Assembly (NCBI GenBank): GCA_026182355.1
Contig: JAPFBL010000068.1
Span: forward strand, 6,203,001-6,267,000
DNA: 64,000 nucleotides
Direction of reading: 5' to 3'
Source: Hermatobates lingyangjiaoensis
Lineage: Eukaryota > Arthropoda > Insecta > Hemiptera > Hermatobatidae
Made by a program: the position numbers and the translations under genes. Below are positions 48,941 to 60,384 of this stretch, in pieces; the stretch's first letter is position 1, and every line of letters begins with the position of its first letter. The notes beneath the pieces were generated by a model, which searched no databases, was not told where the DNA came from, and saw only the letters and a program-made list of their open reading frames with translations.

Positions 48941-49090
48941 AAAGGAAAACAATAAAAATAAATGCTCTGAGGCCTTTCAATGTATGCCATCAGAAAGCAG
49001 ACAAAGTTAAAACTGTTTTTACTTGTTTGCTCTCTGATGACATACATTGATAGGCCTAAGAGCATTTATTTCTATTGTTTTCCTTTGTCC
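48941..49090. repeat. Fold-back Penelope-type end, family 4
   Basis: The left arm from 48941 and right arm to about 49084 pair through AATAAATGCTCT/AGAGCATTTATT, AGGCC and ATGTATG/CATACAT. The right arm has CTGATGA at 49034-49040, but GAAA is not evident. It resembles the others in architecture (TA array, inverted pair) but not in sequence. Confidence 0.5.
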
Positions 49091-49142
49091 ATTGTGGTTT
49101 AAATTTCATTGATTGCATCACTTATTTATTCATTGTGATTTT

Positions 49143-49144
49143 TC

Positions 49145-49198
<54 letters not shown>
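49143..49198. repeat. (TA)n microsatellite
   Basis: A TA array of about 55 bp lies directly before the family 5 fold-back. Confidence 0.9.
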
Positions 49199-49200
<2 letters not shown>

Positions 49201-49232
49201 TATAAGTGGGCAGCAGGTCTTCTTGGATACAG

Positions 49233-49588
49233 ATTGAATTGAAATGTGCAGCAGCCTCTGCATTGACAACCTTTTTACTGATAGCCTCTATTTTTCGTAC
49301 AATCGTCCTTTGCTCTAGAAGTAATTTCCATAAGTAGTTGGCCAACGACATGTAGACAAACAAGGTAAACAACTGATAAAACTAAATGACTATATTGAGA
49401 ACACGATACACTAAAAAGTCACAAGCTTTCGACCATACGTTTTATCAGTTGTTTACCTTGTTTGTCTACATGTCGTTGGCCAACTACTTATGGAAATTAC
49501 CTCTAGAGCAAAGGACGATTGTACGAAAAATAGAGACTATCAGTAAAAAGGTTGTCAATGCAGAGGCTGCTGCACATTTCAATTCAAT
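49233..49588. repeat. 356-bp fold-back Penelope-type end, family 5
   Basis: Arms 49233-49382 and 49439-49588 (150 bp each) are near-identical inverted copies around a 56-bp centre. On the minus strand the centre holds CTGATAA (49448-49442), AACGTATGGTC and GAAA (49430-49427). This is hammerhead-like with one core change. (TA)n flanks both outer ends. Confidence 0.8.
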
Positions 49589-49610
49589 ATATATATATAT
49601 ATATATATAT
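49587..49610. repeat. (TA)n microsatellite
   Basis: A TA array between two family 5 fold-backs. Confidence 0.9.
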
Positions 49611-49619
49611 GTTTTATTA

Positions 49620-50005
49620 AAATACACAGCAGCCTCTGCGTTAACGACTTTAAAGCTGGTCTGCTCCAATTTACGAAAAGTTGCGTGGGCTGGTGTTAAA
49701 TGCCATATCAGTTGCCCAAGAGACATCTTAATTTAGCATGAGCAGATGTAAAAAGAAAATTACAATTTTCAGACGAAAAACAAAAGCTTTATAACGTGAC
49801 AAAAAATTCAAGTGAAAAAACAATTACAGTGAATAAAAACAAGTACAGTATATGAAAACAATTACAGTGAAAAAACAGTACTTTCATTCACTTGGTCACA
49901 AAAACGTTGATTTTTTTTACATCTGCTCATACTAAATTAATATATCTCTTGTAACTTGTAACGACCAGTTTTAAAGTCGTTAACTCTTTAACGACTGCTG
50001 CGCAT
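49620..50005. repeat. Second, diverged family 5 fold-back
   Basis: The left part (49620-49757) and right part (about 49915-50005) pair through GCGTTAACGACTTTAAAGCTGG, CCAAGAGA and ATGAGCAGATGTAAAAA. The right arm lacks about 40 bp. The loop contains ACAATTACAGTGAA-type short repeats. It shares GCAGCAGCCTCTGC and flanking sequence with 49233-49588. Confidence 0.6.
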
Positions 50006-50039
50006 TTCAATGAAATAAATATATATATGTATATATAGA

Positions 50040-50362
50040 CAAGTTCAAAATTCAAGAAGAGTAACACACACAGTAAGGAAACACACATACAGACTCACAT
50101 TTTCGGGTAATCCGTCTTCAGGAGAAAAGAGAAAGGGAGACCAAGCATGTTGTAGACGCAACAGCAAGTAACCAACCCGGCAACCGCCAGTGCTGCTCCC
50201 TGTACCCGGTCTTAAAGTATAGAATTAAGAGAAGAAATAAATAGATATTCAGATAAGCAGTACTAGTTGGGTAAATATATACTTTAAGACCGGGTATGGG
50301 GAGCAGCACTGGCGGTTGACGGGTTGGTTACTTGCCGTTGCGTCTACAACGTGCTTGGTCTC
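50040..50362. repeat. Fold-back Penelope-type end, family 3
   Basis: Arms 50137-50220 and 50279-50362 (84 bp each) are near-perfect inverted copies. On the minus strand, left of the fold, CTGAAGA (50121-50115), CGGATTACCC and GAAA (50104-50101) form a hammerhead-like core. Tails ATGTGAGTCTG and a GTGTGTTTCC tract follow. Confidence 0.75.
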
Positions 50363-50469
50363 TTTAATAAGGTAGACTTATTAAAAGGTAGACTATCTTA
50401 TTCTCTGTGACCGAATATATACTTATTCTAAGTATGTGGCAACATTGTTGGTCTCCAACCGTCTCTGTA

Positions 50470-50600
50470 CCAGTGCGCTTGGTTTCCCTTTCTTATCTCT
50501 CCTGAAGACGGTTCAACCAAAAATTAGAGACTGTAAGTGTGTGTTTTTAATTTCTCTACGTTTCTTTATGTACATTGAACTGTATTTGTCTATTTCGGAT
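50470..50600 (+). repeat. Penelope-type end, family 3, second copy
   Basis: GTGCGCTTGGTTTCCCTTTC, then CTGAAGA at 50502-50508, a GGTT/AACC stem and AAAA in place of GAAA. The 60-bp stretch between this copy and the fold-back at 50362 is unrelated. Confidence 0.55.
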
Positions 50601-51110
50601 CGTATTTTCATCAAAAAAGTGTAAAGAAATATATACATATATTTCTTTATTTTTGTTCTTTATTTAATGTCAAATATTTATTCATTGCTATGCAATGAAT
50701 AAATAGCAAAAAAAGTAAGGTTTATGTTATCAAAAAGTTGTTTAAAAAATTTCGTCCTACATATATTGGCAACTATAATTATAGTTCATACTTACTATTA
50801 TCGTATTTTGGTCAGCCGTACAATGCCGGGAAGTGCTGCTAGTTATCTATATTTGTTAAATACACTAATAGTCATATTACAAGATATTTACGCTTTTAAA
50901 AAAAAATTGTTTTAGTTAATTCTTAAAATAATTAGTTTTACTAAATGTTAAATATATATATAGCTTGTGCCAAGGTATATTTTCCTCTTATAAAGTGTAG
51001 CATATTTATCTTTAATAATAGAGATGAGATCATCAAATATAGAAGTACGTAGCTGAAGTAGTTAGTACAAAGTGTAATTTAACACAGTATATAAAAAGAA
51101 AAAGATTTAT
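50601..51110. other. AT-rich sequence, nothing recognised
   Basis: Only short A/T-rich open frames were seen. Confidence 0.4.
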
Positions 51111-51246
51111 TTAGTAAATCCGTTTAGATGTGTACAGAGATTGGAGGCTCAGGACTGTCATAGGAGACATTGATTGGCTGTTAGGAATCGCTTCAGTGCT
51201 AGACACATCTTTGCGACTCTTTAAGGAGTCCTTCAATATCAACCTG
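51111..51246 (-). CDS. Candidate terminal coding exon, unknown protein
   Basis: Reading the minus strand, a strong acceptor TGTTTCTTGTTTTAACAG ends at 51247. It is followed by 44 codons and a TAA (51113-51111). The stop is followed immediately by AATAAA-like sequence, suitable for a poly(A) signal. The peptide begins RLILKDSLKSRKDVSSTEAI and ends LQSLYTSKRIY. The acceptor is a CAG-CAG tandem, so two in-frame variants are possible. The island is GC-richer than its surroundings. No upstream exon was found, and the family is not recognised. Confidence 0.4.
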
Positions 51247-51543
51247 CTGTTAAAACAAGAAACAATCATTTGAAAAATAAAATTTAGTAATTCTAAATTA
51301 ACATTATTTTTTTTAAATCTTACATTATTTTAAAGTACAATGATAATTATAACAGTTAATTTAATTCTAATCCAGCCGTATCTTTTAGACTGAATCTAGT
51401 AAGTCACATTGTTATTAAAATACTGCCATGAGTTTTGCATGCCGAAATCACCTTTTGCAAATCAAATTTTTCTTTTACAATATATAGTTAAGTATCTATT
51501 TAATATTGGTTGAAATTAGCACATAAGCGCAGTATACATGTAT

Positions 51544-51546
<3 letters not shown>
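51247..51546. other. AT-rich sequence, possible intron of the candidate exon
   Basis: Apart from the pyrimidine tract of the acceptor nothing was recognised. Confidence 0.35.
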
Positions 51547-51579
<33 letters not shown>

Positions 51580-51592
51580 ACACACACACACA

Positions 51593-51690
<98 letters not shown>
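51547..51690. repeat. Compound (CA)n(TA)n microsatellite
   Basis: About 125 bp of CA with two short interruptions is followed by TA to 51690. Open frames across it are artefacts. Confidence 0.97.
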
Positions 51691-51691
<1 letters not shown>

Positions 51692-51891
51692 AAGATTTCA
51701 CATAAACACGTGAAATAACAATCAATGATCAAACCACAGTAAGAAATGGGAAAACAAGACTAAGATCTTTCAACCGTAACAAGCGGTCTTCCTCAGAGTC
51801 AAAAACCCAACTGATGGTTGGGTTTTTACCAAAAAACCCATATTGAGGTTTGATCATTGATTGTTATTTCACGTATTTATGTGAAATCTTT
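51691..51891. repeat. Fold-back Penelope-type end, family 2
   Basis: The outer 45-bp arms (51691-51735 and 51847-51891) are inverted copies containing TCAATGATCAAACC and ACGTGAAATAACA. The left half continues with TTTC (51768-51771) and TCCTCAG (51790-51796). On the minus strand these give CTGAGGA, a GACCG/CGGT stem and GAAA. The right half lacks this part, so the fold-back is asymmetric. Confidence 0.7.
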
Positions 51892-54509
51892 TTATATGTG
51901 TATATATTGTAATACAGTTTAATATACAAATTTTAATAATTGACAAATATCTTAAGTTGTTTCTTCTAATACACCTTTTGAAAGTTAAATTTTAAAATTT
52001 TTATTAATGATGAATAATACTGCATTTGTTTTTTTAGTAAAAAGTATATGTAAGTACAAAATGTAGATGAGGCTAATTTTGATTTGCTAAAACCTTTTCA
52101 TTTCTTAAATAGGTATTTTAATTTACGAATGAGTTAAAATGGTTTAAAATGGGTGAACTTGATTTAATAACAGTTGAGTTTGGTTTGCAAAACAGAAATT
52201 TGACTTGCAAAATGATAGTATTGATTTGCAAAAAGGTGTGTTTGACTCAAAAACCATGTAATAGGCAACAAAGGAATCCTCATAACAAGCTAAAAAGAAA
52301 ATGCTACGAACTCTACAAGTCAAAAGAGAGCAACTCACTTGTAGATCTTCTTATAGATCCCAGAAACCGCTTGTATTTATTCATCTAAAAAACAATTTTC
52401 TTTAAAGCCATACTCTAGTTTAGCTTTCCCTCTGAAAGTTTAACCGTTTCTTTATAAAGTCTACACTGAGCTTCATTAATGAGTAGAATTTAACTAAACA
52501 TCTACCAGCTTTCAGGAGCCCGAGTTCTTAATATTACATTAAAGCTAAGAAGAAACTATAAGAAAGAACATTTAAAACTATTAAGTTGAAGTGGTTTATA
52601 TTCATTTTATCCCTTTCTACTAAACTTTAAACTTGAAATATATGAACCTAAAGTCCAAGTACCCTCATGAAAGTAGAATAATTAGTAAAGGTCTTATTCC
52701 AATGTTATAAATGTGTAACTTTCTTGATTATTTTTAATCACAGAATACTTCTCTGTTTCGTCTACTGTATCACTTGTGTTTGAACTTATTATTTTAATGA
52801 AAAAACAATAAATCAATTACTCATTAGTTACAGATAATGTGAAACTTTTAAAGTATTATCAAACTAAGATGTAAATAAATTAACTAATGAGTTAATTTGT
52901 TTTAATGGCAGCGTATATATTTTATCAATAATAATAGTATTATAATCGTCGTTCTAGAGCAGCCTGACTTGTAATTATTATTATCATTAGTGTTATTGTT
53001 AACCTGAGGGCACCAGTGTTATTTGACCCGTGCTGTGTAGTGTTTGTTATATTACCTTAATCTAAACACTGTATAATATATAATTTTGTCGTTTTTAAAA
53101 TCACTTTTATATTTTACATTACGTAATAAACTTTAAAATTGTATATTGTATATTTTTAAAATTATAAACTATATAATTGTATTAAAATTATATAGAATGT
53201 GTTCAAAGGTTTCCGCCTCTTCCAGAGAGGATTCAGAATTCTTTCAGAGGTGTCGATTGCTAATTAGTGGTAGTTAAAAATTAAAGATTACTCTTATATT
53301 TTTTAATATTTTTTAGTGAATTTACTATGTTATTAATAAATTTAAGCTCAGTTGAAATGTGATATCTAGACTTAAGAAGATGTGTGGTTTAACCACATTT
53401 TATTTGCTTCCTTCTCAAGCCATTCATCAATTGCATCCTTGAGAAAGGTTATTCATGTTATTAATATTCTTTTAGATTCGTTCTACCACATGTTTTATGA
53501 GTAAGTCTTCCTTAGAGGCATATTCATTTTGTATCAATATCAACAGACCACATATTGCCTCTTCTTTGATGAAAATACCTAGGGTAGGGTTAGGACTTTT
53601 TACTTGCTGACTGATAGTCATTACTTCTTTCATCCTGGAGATGCATTTTTTGTAGATAATTAAGGCTAATTGGTGTGAACATTTCATTAAATTAGGAGAG
53701 TACACAGCTAATCTACATGCAACCATTGGGTTTATCAGTTATATTGGTAGATCTCATAACCTCTAAAGAATATCTTACAATGCTTGCAAAGAATATTTTC
53801 TAAACAACACCAAAATGAAGAATTGAATTTCTGGCCTTGATCATGCATGCGTTATATGGTTATTCCTGTTTAATATTTAAAGAGACTTCAACGTTTTCGT
53901 TGGAGACTATACATAAATATATTTAAAAAATTAAAAGTTATAAATATTTCATTATTATTTCATTATTTATTACTTTTAGTGAACTCAAAAAAACATTCTA
54001 GTTTTGTTTATTTTTTTTGGACCCCACTTTGTTTTATGCAATAATAAGTAATACTAATAGGACCTTCAGTGTCATCGAGTTTGACATCCCTTTTACAAAA
54101 TTACTTGTTTCTTCAATGTATATGGATTACTTAAGCCTGCACACAACATGAAATCAGACATTGACTTAACATTTCAACCAGTGACTTACAAACATACCTA
54201 CCACTCTAGCTGGCCTAGTACTGCTATGGTGTGCGGTTATAAGTAAGCATCCTTATGTTGCGAATTAAGTTACTTTGCAATGTTTTATACTTATAGTGTA
54301 GCTTTATAAGCGACAAATTAAAAAGTAGAAAAAAATCATAACATGGGTAACATAGAAATATACTTTTTGGATATTAATTTTTCATTTAACTATACATTTT
54401 ATTTATTTCAAAGTTATGTATAAATAGAGAAGAAGTTTATATGTATATATGTATTAATATACATTTATGTATATGTATATTTATATGTTTATTATTCCAC
54501 GAACTAAAT
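51892..54509. other. AT-rich sequence, little recognised
   Basis: 52150-52245 holds imperfect TTGCAAAA-type short repeats. No gene or element was assigned. Confidence 0.35.
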
Positions 54510-54664
54510 AAACTATATTGACAAAAAGAACACAGAAATTAAACGAAAAAACTCACTTCAATATTTCGGTGGCCTCTTCATCAGGAAGATAGATACGAGG
54601 GCATCGAAAAATTGAAGTGAGTTTCCTGTTTAATTTCTGTGTGTTCTTTTTGTTAATATAGTTT
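54510..54664. repeat. Fold-back Penelope-type end, family 1
   Basis: The left arm starts at 54510 with AAACTATATTGACAAAAAGA and the right arm ends at 54664 with the complement. On the minus strand CTGATGA (54584-54578), a short GG/CC stem and GAAA (54567-54564) are followed by TATTGAAGTGAGTT. TA follows the right arm. Confidence 0.7.
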
Positions 54665-54686
54665 ATATATATATATATATATACAT

Positions 54687-54764
54687 AAGATTTCACATGA
54701 AAACGTGAAATAACAATCAATGATCAAAGCACTTTTTTCATTTCATTTGTGGTTTGATCATTGA
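54687..54764. repeat. Short fold-back, family 2 end
   Basis: The left part repeats the GATTTCACATGAAAACGTGA outer arm of 51691. TCAATGATCAAAGC faces GTTTGATCATTGA over a short loop. The core is missing. Confidence 0.6.
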
Positions 54765-54776
54765 TACACACACACA

Positions 54777-54813
<37 letters not shown>

Positions 54814-54816
54814 ATA
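54765..54816. repeat. Compound (CA)n(TA)n microsatellite
   Basis: The same CA-then-TA order as at 51547, again next to a family 2 end. Confidence 0.9.
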
Positions 54817-54859
54817 TATACCAATAAATATAGTTTTAATTACTAAATATAGTAATTAA

Positions 54860-54967
54860 ATGAAACGGTCCAGCGGGCATTTTAATAAAAACGAATTAAA
54901 ACGAAGGTAGCACACAGATAGAGAAAGAAACAACACACATTTATATTTCGACGATCGTCGTCATATG
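54860..54967 (-). repeat. Family 1-like remnant with hammerhead-like stem
   Basis: The minus strand reads ATGACGACGATCGTCGAAATA, matching the 43.7-kb core except that the first bases of CTGATGA are changed. It is followed by TGTGTTGTTTCTTTCTC. Confidence 0.4.
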
Positions 54968-55129
54968 AACATCTAAACTACATGAAGAAATCAGAAAATG
55001 AACAAAGATCTTTCAACCATAACAAGCTGTTTTGACCTCTTGTCATCAGTTTTAATTCTGATGGAAGACCACTTGTTATGGTTGAATGATCTGAGTTATT
55101 TTTTTATTTCTCACTGTAGTTTAGGCGTT
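54968..55129. repeat. Fold-back Penelope-type end, family 2, diverged
   Basis: AACATCTAAACTACATGAAG and AGATCTTTCAACCATAACAA on the left face ACTTGTTATGGTTGAATGATC and ACTGTAGTTTAGG on the right. CTGATGG occurs at 55058-55064 with GAAT instead of GAAA, so this core looks inactive. The plus-strand open frame across it is an artefact. Confidence 0.6.
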
Positions 55130-55439
55130 AGTATTATATTTATTATAATTCAGATGTTAGTTTATTTGTTTTTTGGTTATTTAGTATAGAATGTTCAAAT
55201 TTTTTTTGAAATTTAGTTTAATAAAACGAATTTTTGAGAGATCAGTTAATTTTTTTTCATTAAATGTATAACTTCATTATATTGTTTCAGGTATTTTTTA
55301 AACTGGTTTATTAAGTTAGACAACCAAATGAATATGGAGGCAACCATTTTTTTATAATAAGTATACAGTAGAGATTACTCCTAAAACGTTATTCGCATTT
55401 TTGAAAAAAGTTTGTACCTTTATATTAACCACAGGAATA

Positions 55440-55815
55440 TTTTGCTTACCATTTAAACAAACACGACATGAATCAGACGGTATTGAATAATCAATGGAAT
55501 CAATTAGAACAGAACAAGAAGGTAATAGAAGAAGTGGAAAAAAGAAATACAGAAACATAATACAAACAAATCAACCTCCAGATGTACATAATATTCAAAC
55601 CAATAAAAAACCTGAAAAGACGACAGAACAGATACGACTAAGACACTTGAATTGTAAAAGAACAAAAATAGATTAAAAAAATAGGACATTTAGCCATATA
55701 TTGGTAATATTGATTTAAATATGTATTTATCCCTGACTTCTAGAACAAAAGTATAGTCTCATTGATGATGCAGCCTTCGTGAAACCGGTCGAGCCACTCC
55801 ACCAGCAGTATATAA
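55440..55815 (+). repeat. Possible decayed retroelement 3' end with hammerhead-like motif
   Basis: Glutamate- and lysine-rich frames occupy 55455-55675 (for example NQLEQNKKVIEEVEKRNTET). They are followed by TTGATGATGCAGCCTTCGTG then GAAAC at about 55764-55790, which has the order of a hammerhead core with a T for C at its first base. The assignment is uncertain. Confidence 0.25.
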
Positions 55816-56810
55816 TAATATCATTATATTAACGGTAACACCAGTTGTTAGTTCATCAGAAAATCAACAAAACTACTGTGTCTATCAGAGTTGACATTCA
55901 TTTGGCATGTGTATATGTCTAAAATGTGTGAAGATTAAATAGACAAACAAAAAATAAGGCTAATTGCTATTAATAAAAACAATTAAATAGGAATGCCAAA
56001 AATGAAGAAACTGTTAGAAAAGATTAAAATTATTTGTCCTCATAGTAAACCATAATTATCAAACTTTGAAAACAGAATGCATAACTCAAAGCAATAAATA
56101 ATTTTTAAACATGTTTTGAAAAATTTTGATTTTGTTTCAACTAAATAGATGACAGATTAGATATCAGTTTTATTTTGAAACCGTGTGATAGCTCTCCATT
56201 CATAACACAAAATGTTATGCATGATACCTGGCATTATAAGTTTGCTTTTATTTCAAGTTAACATTAGTTATATTGTATCTTGATAGCATGTACTGGTTAC
56301 TCTTGAATGAAGTGCAGTGGTAAATATGTGTTGCTAACTTTTTACTACAAGAAAGTATTTGGATCATTAAAAAATGCGTTCTAGAGATTTTAATGGAATT
56401 ACATATTTTATTAATTACACACATTATTATTCACACATTATTAATTACACATTTAATAGTTTATTATATTTTACTTGTGTCAGATAATGTATGCATTAGA
56501 TAAACAAAAATAATTAAGTACATATTAATAATTGTGCATTAAAGTAATTATAAAATATTTATAAGAAATTCGGAGTTGTTGTTTAGATACATATAATATA
56601 ATATAACTTCTTAAGAATTTTACAACGTTATGTGATGGGTAAGAGATAAAAAATTTACCATGATTGTATCAATATTCAATACGATTATGAAATTATGGAT
56701 GTGATTATCAATGCTTAATTTAATATAAAGTGATGAAACTTTATTTTTCAAAGAAATAAAAATATGCATCTTTGAATATAAAAATAGTAGCAGCAGTTGC
56801 TGGAATGTCA
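55816..56810. other. AT-rich sequence, nothing recognised
   Basis: No motif or repeat relative was found. Confidence 0.4.
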
Positions 56811-57116
56811 AAATGGTGTGATTTTTATTCAAAATAAAGCAGTAAAACTTGGAGGACAAGAAGCTACAAAAAAAATATTAAAATTGAGTAAAATTATTTC
56901 TATCATGAACTACTCCAAGAATTCAATGACTTAGCTAGCTAATGCTTTTTGCTGAGAATACTCATAATGGTGTGCTTTTCTTGATGTCAATACTACCTTA
57001 ATAGCAGTAAAACTTGGAGGACTTAAGAGCTACAAGAAACAAATATTAAAATTGAGTAAAATTATTTCTATCATGAACTACTCCAAGAATTCAATGACTT
57101 AACTTTACTAATGCTT
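56811..57116 (+). repeat. Tandem duplication, 165-bp period
   Basis: AGCAGTAAAACTTGGAGGAC starts at 56838 and again at 57003. The following TTGAGTAAAATTATTTCTAT and CTACTCCAAGAATTCAATGA are identical in both copies, so the duplication is fairly recent. Confidence 0.9.
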
Positions 57117-57138
57117 TTTTTTGATGAAAGAAGTACTG

Positions 57139-57430
57139 CGAGATAGGTTTGTTGTTTCTTGAGTGTAATTCACGCTATCCTTAGTCTATTTTAGAGTTAA
57201 GGTCAAAATTGATGTCATAGTAACAGAATAAAGGATTTATGAAATGGTATAGAATACACTAATACATAAGTTTATTTATCTTGTCTGTATTGGTCATATT
57301 GAGAGACAGTTTGCGAGACAAGTATTGATATAAATTAATCCAGTGTTTCACGCTAAACAGCTTAGTCTATTTTAGAGTAGGTCAAAATATGATGTCATAG
57401 TAACATCACATAAAGGATTTATGAGATTTC
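57139..57430 (+). repeat. Second local duplication, about 175-bp period
   Basis: TTAGTCTATTTTAGAGT, GATGTCATAGTAACA and AAAGGATTTATGA recur between about 57171-57250 and 57349-57430. Copies differ by small insertions and deletions. It directly follows the 165-bp duplication. Confidence 0.8.
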
Positions 57431-58225
57431 GGTCATAGAATGAATACATCTGATATCACGATTTCGCCAATTTATTCTTTTCATAGGTAAAACAATTTGA
57501 TAACCAGCATTATTAAGCATGATAAATACAATCGGACACACGTTTGGCGAAACGTCGTCTGATCACAGATTTGTTTTATGACCAATCAAAATATGTGAAT
57601 TTGAAATATCAGTGTCGAGAATATATCAATATATATATATATTATCACTTATTGATGAGAGCCCGACATCATTTAGATGGATCTGATTTTTTGCATAGAA
57701 ATGCTGACAAGTGCAAATGTATCCTTTCATTTGACAGAAATATTGAATAACGGAAGAGTTAGTTTTTTTAGTAAAATGTTATTGTAGATTTTTTTCTTTC
57801 TAAACTATTAACTTTGAGATTTTGGTATCATGATAGAAACTAGAGAACAAAAATTTAAAAAATTCTAAAAATTGTAAAACAGCTGAAGAGGTATTTTATT
57901 TAAAAAAAAATGAAAATTGTATGATGTGACGAACTTGTGAGAAAATCCGTTGACGATCAAAATGAAATTGTACAGAAGAATAGAACGATATGTATGTACG
58001 AGCTGTTTACTTTTCTTGTAAAATTACGTTTTACGAGAAGGAGCGTTGTGGTATATTTATAAAATTCAGAAAAACTTTTTTCGCTAAACAGCCAATTAAT
58101 AATTATAGAAAACTTTTTAAAAAAAATCATCAACATATCAATAATACTATAAGAACTGAGAATTAGTTTTTGATTTATACATATATTTTTATTTTTAAAC
58201 AAACAATAATTATATTATTATTTTA
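57431..58225. other. AT-rich sequence, nothing recognised
   Basis: Short open frames only. Confidence 0.4.
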
Positions 58226-58246
58226 AAACAGTTATATATATATATA

Positions 58247-58297
<51 letters not shown>
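58226..58297. repeat. (TA)n microsatellite
   Basis: A TA array with one GTATA interruption. Unlike most others here it has no recognisable Penelope-type end beside it. A shorter TA run lies at about 58438-58466. Confidence 0.9.
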
Positions 58298-58299
<2 letters not shown>

Positions 58300-58469
58300 T
58301 ACTACTTAATGTCGATTTAGTCATTGCACTCACTAATTTTTATTTCCTACTCGTATGATTGGTAATTTTTGCTTGAGAGATCAATAATTATTTATTATAT
58401 TTAATAACCAAAACATTATTACAATTTGAGTATATAACATATATATATGGTATATATATATATATAATC

Positions 58470-59200
58470 AGAATCTGTATACATATTGAGTTATAATATA
58501 ACGCGCTAATGAGGGGTATTATATATTTATTCTTCAAAATGGTTTCGTTTTCAATGTATTTTGTAGTTGAAAGGCATTTTACAACGATATAACAAAAAAG
58601 CAAAAGCATTTGATGATATGGTTTGTGGGGAAGTTTTAGAATAAATGACTTGGTTGGGAATGTAAAATGCACAGGTCAGTGTTTTCCACAAATTCTTTAT
58701 CCCAGCTCAAGTGCTTTCATGTTGGAATGCATGACTACTGACCACAGACTGTATCGTGCCAAATATAAAGAACCTTTCATGTCTGAGTGATTCCTTGTAG
58801 GCTCAAAATTCATTTTTTTTTTATAGTATAAATTAATATGTAGGGTTTCGCAGATATACGTCTAAAACATGTATCACCATGATTAAAGGCGGTAATTTTT
58901 AAGTTTAATTTTATACTTCGGTGATATTTCATTATTTGATTAAAATTGTTGTAATAAACTAATATTAATTTTGTTTGCAATTCCAATAACTCTTTGCTAA
59001 TTTACAACTGTTTCATTTATCTACGAATAACGTAAAATTATTATAACTCTAATTTTTTTGAAAATTTACAATAATCAGCTTAGAGTGAAGTAGTAATTAC
59101 TAATCATATTACATTCATTAGCAATTTTTATAAATATTGTATTAATGTGTTATATTAATTATACTAATTATTTAGTTTTTTTATAGTGATCATATATAAC
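58470..59200. other. AT-rich sequence, nothing recognised
   Basis: No element was recognised. Confidence 0.4.
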
Positions 59201-59202
59201 CA

Positions 59203-59540
59203 GACATTATAGATATAAGTTCAGGGATCCCACTCTTTATGCTTAACAGTGTGGTTCATAAGGCATGTAGAATTTTATATTTGCGTAAGTTAGTATTTAC
59301 TCTATCACAGAAATAATTGTTGATAGCAATTTCAGTAAGGCTGTCAAACAATTGTTATGTGAATTAATCATCATGTACATCAAGTGTTATTTTAGACATA
59401 GACATATAGTAGGCCTATATCTTGCTTATAATAAATGAATACTCATGAAACAATGACGACTGAAGCTAAAATTATTACTCATGATATGTAATTCGTTTTG
59501 TTATGATAACTTTTCGAATCAACTCTTTGATAGTAAGATT
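59203..59540 (+). repeat. Direct repeat, copy 1 (partner 59828-60125)
   Basis: Shared blocks include TTATAGATATA, TTCAGGGA.CCCAC, GTGGTTCATA, GGCATGTAGAATTT and ATGAAACAATGACGACTGAA followed by GCTAAAATTATTACTCATGA. Many differences are small insertions or deletions. Confidence 0.85.
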
Positions 59541-59827
59541 AATTAGTACTTAAATTCACTAAATATGGATTTTACGTAATTAATTCACAACTTTTGAAGT
59601 GAAAGTAATTCACACTATTTACGACATTGATAAGAATCTCAGTAATTGGTGTAAACAATTTATATTTGTCAATGACGAAATTTTAATTCTATCATTGAAT
59701 TAGTAATCTGATTATTCAATTTTAGTTACAATTAAGTACTAATATGGTTTTTATAACATTTCATTTTCATTGTAAAGCATTATAAGAGTTGTTATAAGTT
59801 AAACTAATAAGTTATAAATATATACAT

Positions 59828-60125
59828 GTTATAGATATAGTTCAGGGACCCACATCTTTTATTTATGTGGTTCATAGGCATGTAGAATTTCTTTTGCGTA
59901 AGTTTAGTATTTCTCTATCACAGTAATGTTGGTAGCAGTTTAGTAAAGGTGTCAAACAATTGTAGAAGAACACCAGTACAACGTAACTAGACAAGAATAA
60001 AGTAGCGCCCTATTCTTGCTTATAAACAATGAAACTCATGAAACAATGACGACTGAAGCTAAAATTATTACTCATGAATAATCGGTTTTGTTATGAAACA
60101 TTTCGAATCCTCTCTGATTAAATTG
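59828..60125 (+). repeat. Direct repeat, copy 2 (partner 59203-59540)
   Basis: This second copy lies about 625 bp after the first, slightly shorter and with a divergent middle (59965-60010). The intervening 290 bp is not recognised. Confidence 0.85.
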
Positions 60126-60384
60126 ATTAGATCAAATACTATAAGTATTAGTAACCGTTTATTCAAGCACAACTCAGTATTGGCGAGGGTAATAGCCACA
60201 TCTAAGAGGATTAGCAGCTAGCAGATAGTTTGTAACTTACTTTTTCCTGTACACCTTTGTTCACTCTGACATCCCTTCCGAGGGTCATTGTTCTCTTTCC
60301 TGCAATTTACACTCTTTTAAAATACCTCTCTTCACTTCCCAATATTGTCAACCTCATAATAAGACATTTCTACATCTATGGCTT

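Noticed and set aside
49386..49736. Peptide MSLANYLWKLPLEQRTIV... present on both strands, with a related one at 49726-49600
   Set aside because: It lies in the arms of fold-backs and is antisense to the hammerhead-like core. The similarity reflects shared repeat DNA, so I do not call a gene.
51496..51732. Cys-Val and Thr-His repeat frames
   Set aside because: They are produced by the (CA)n microsatellite.
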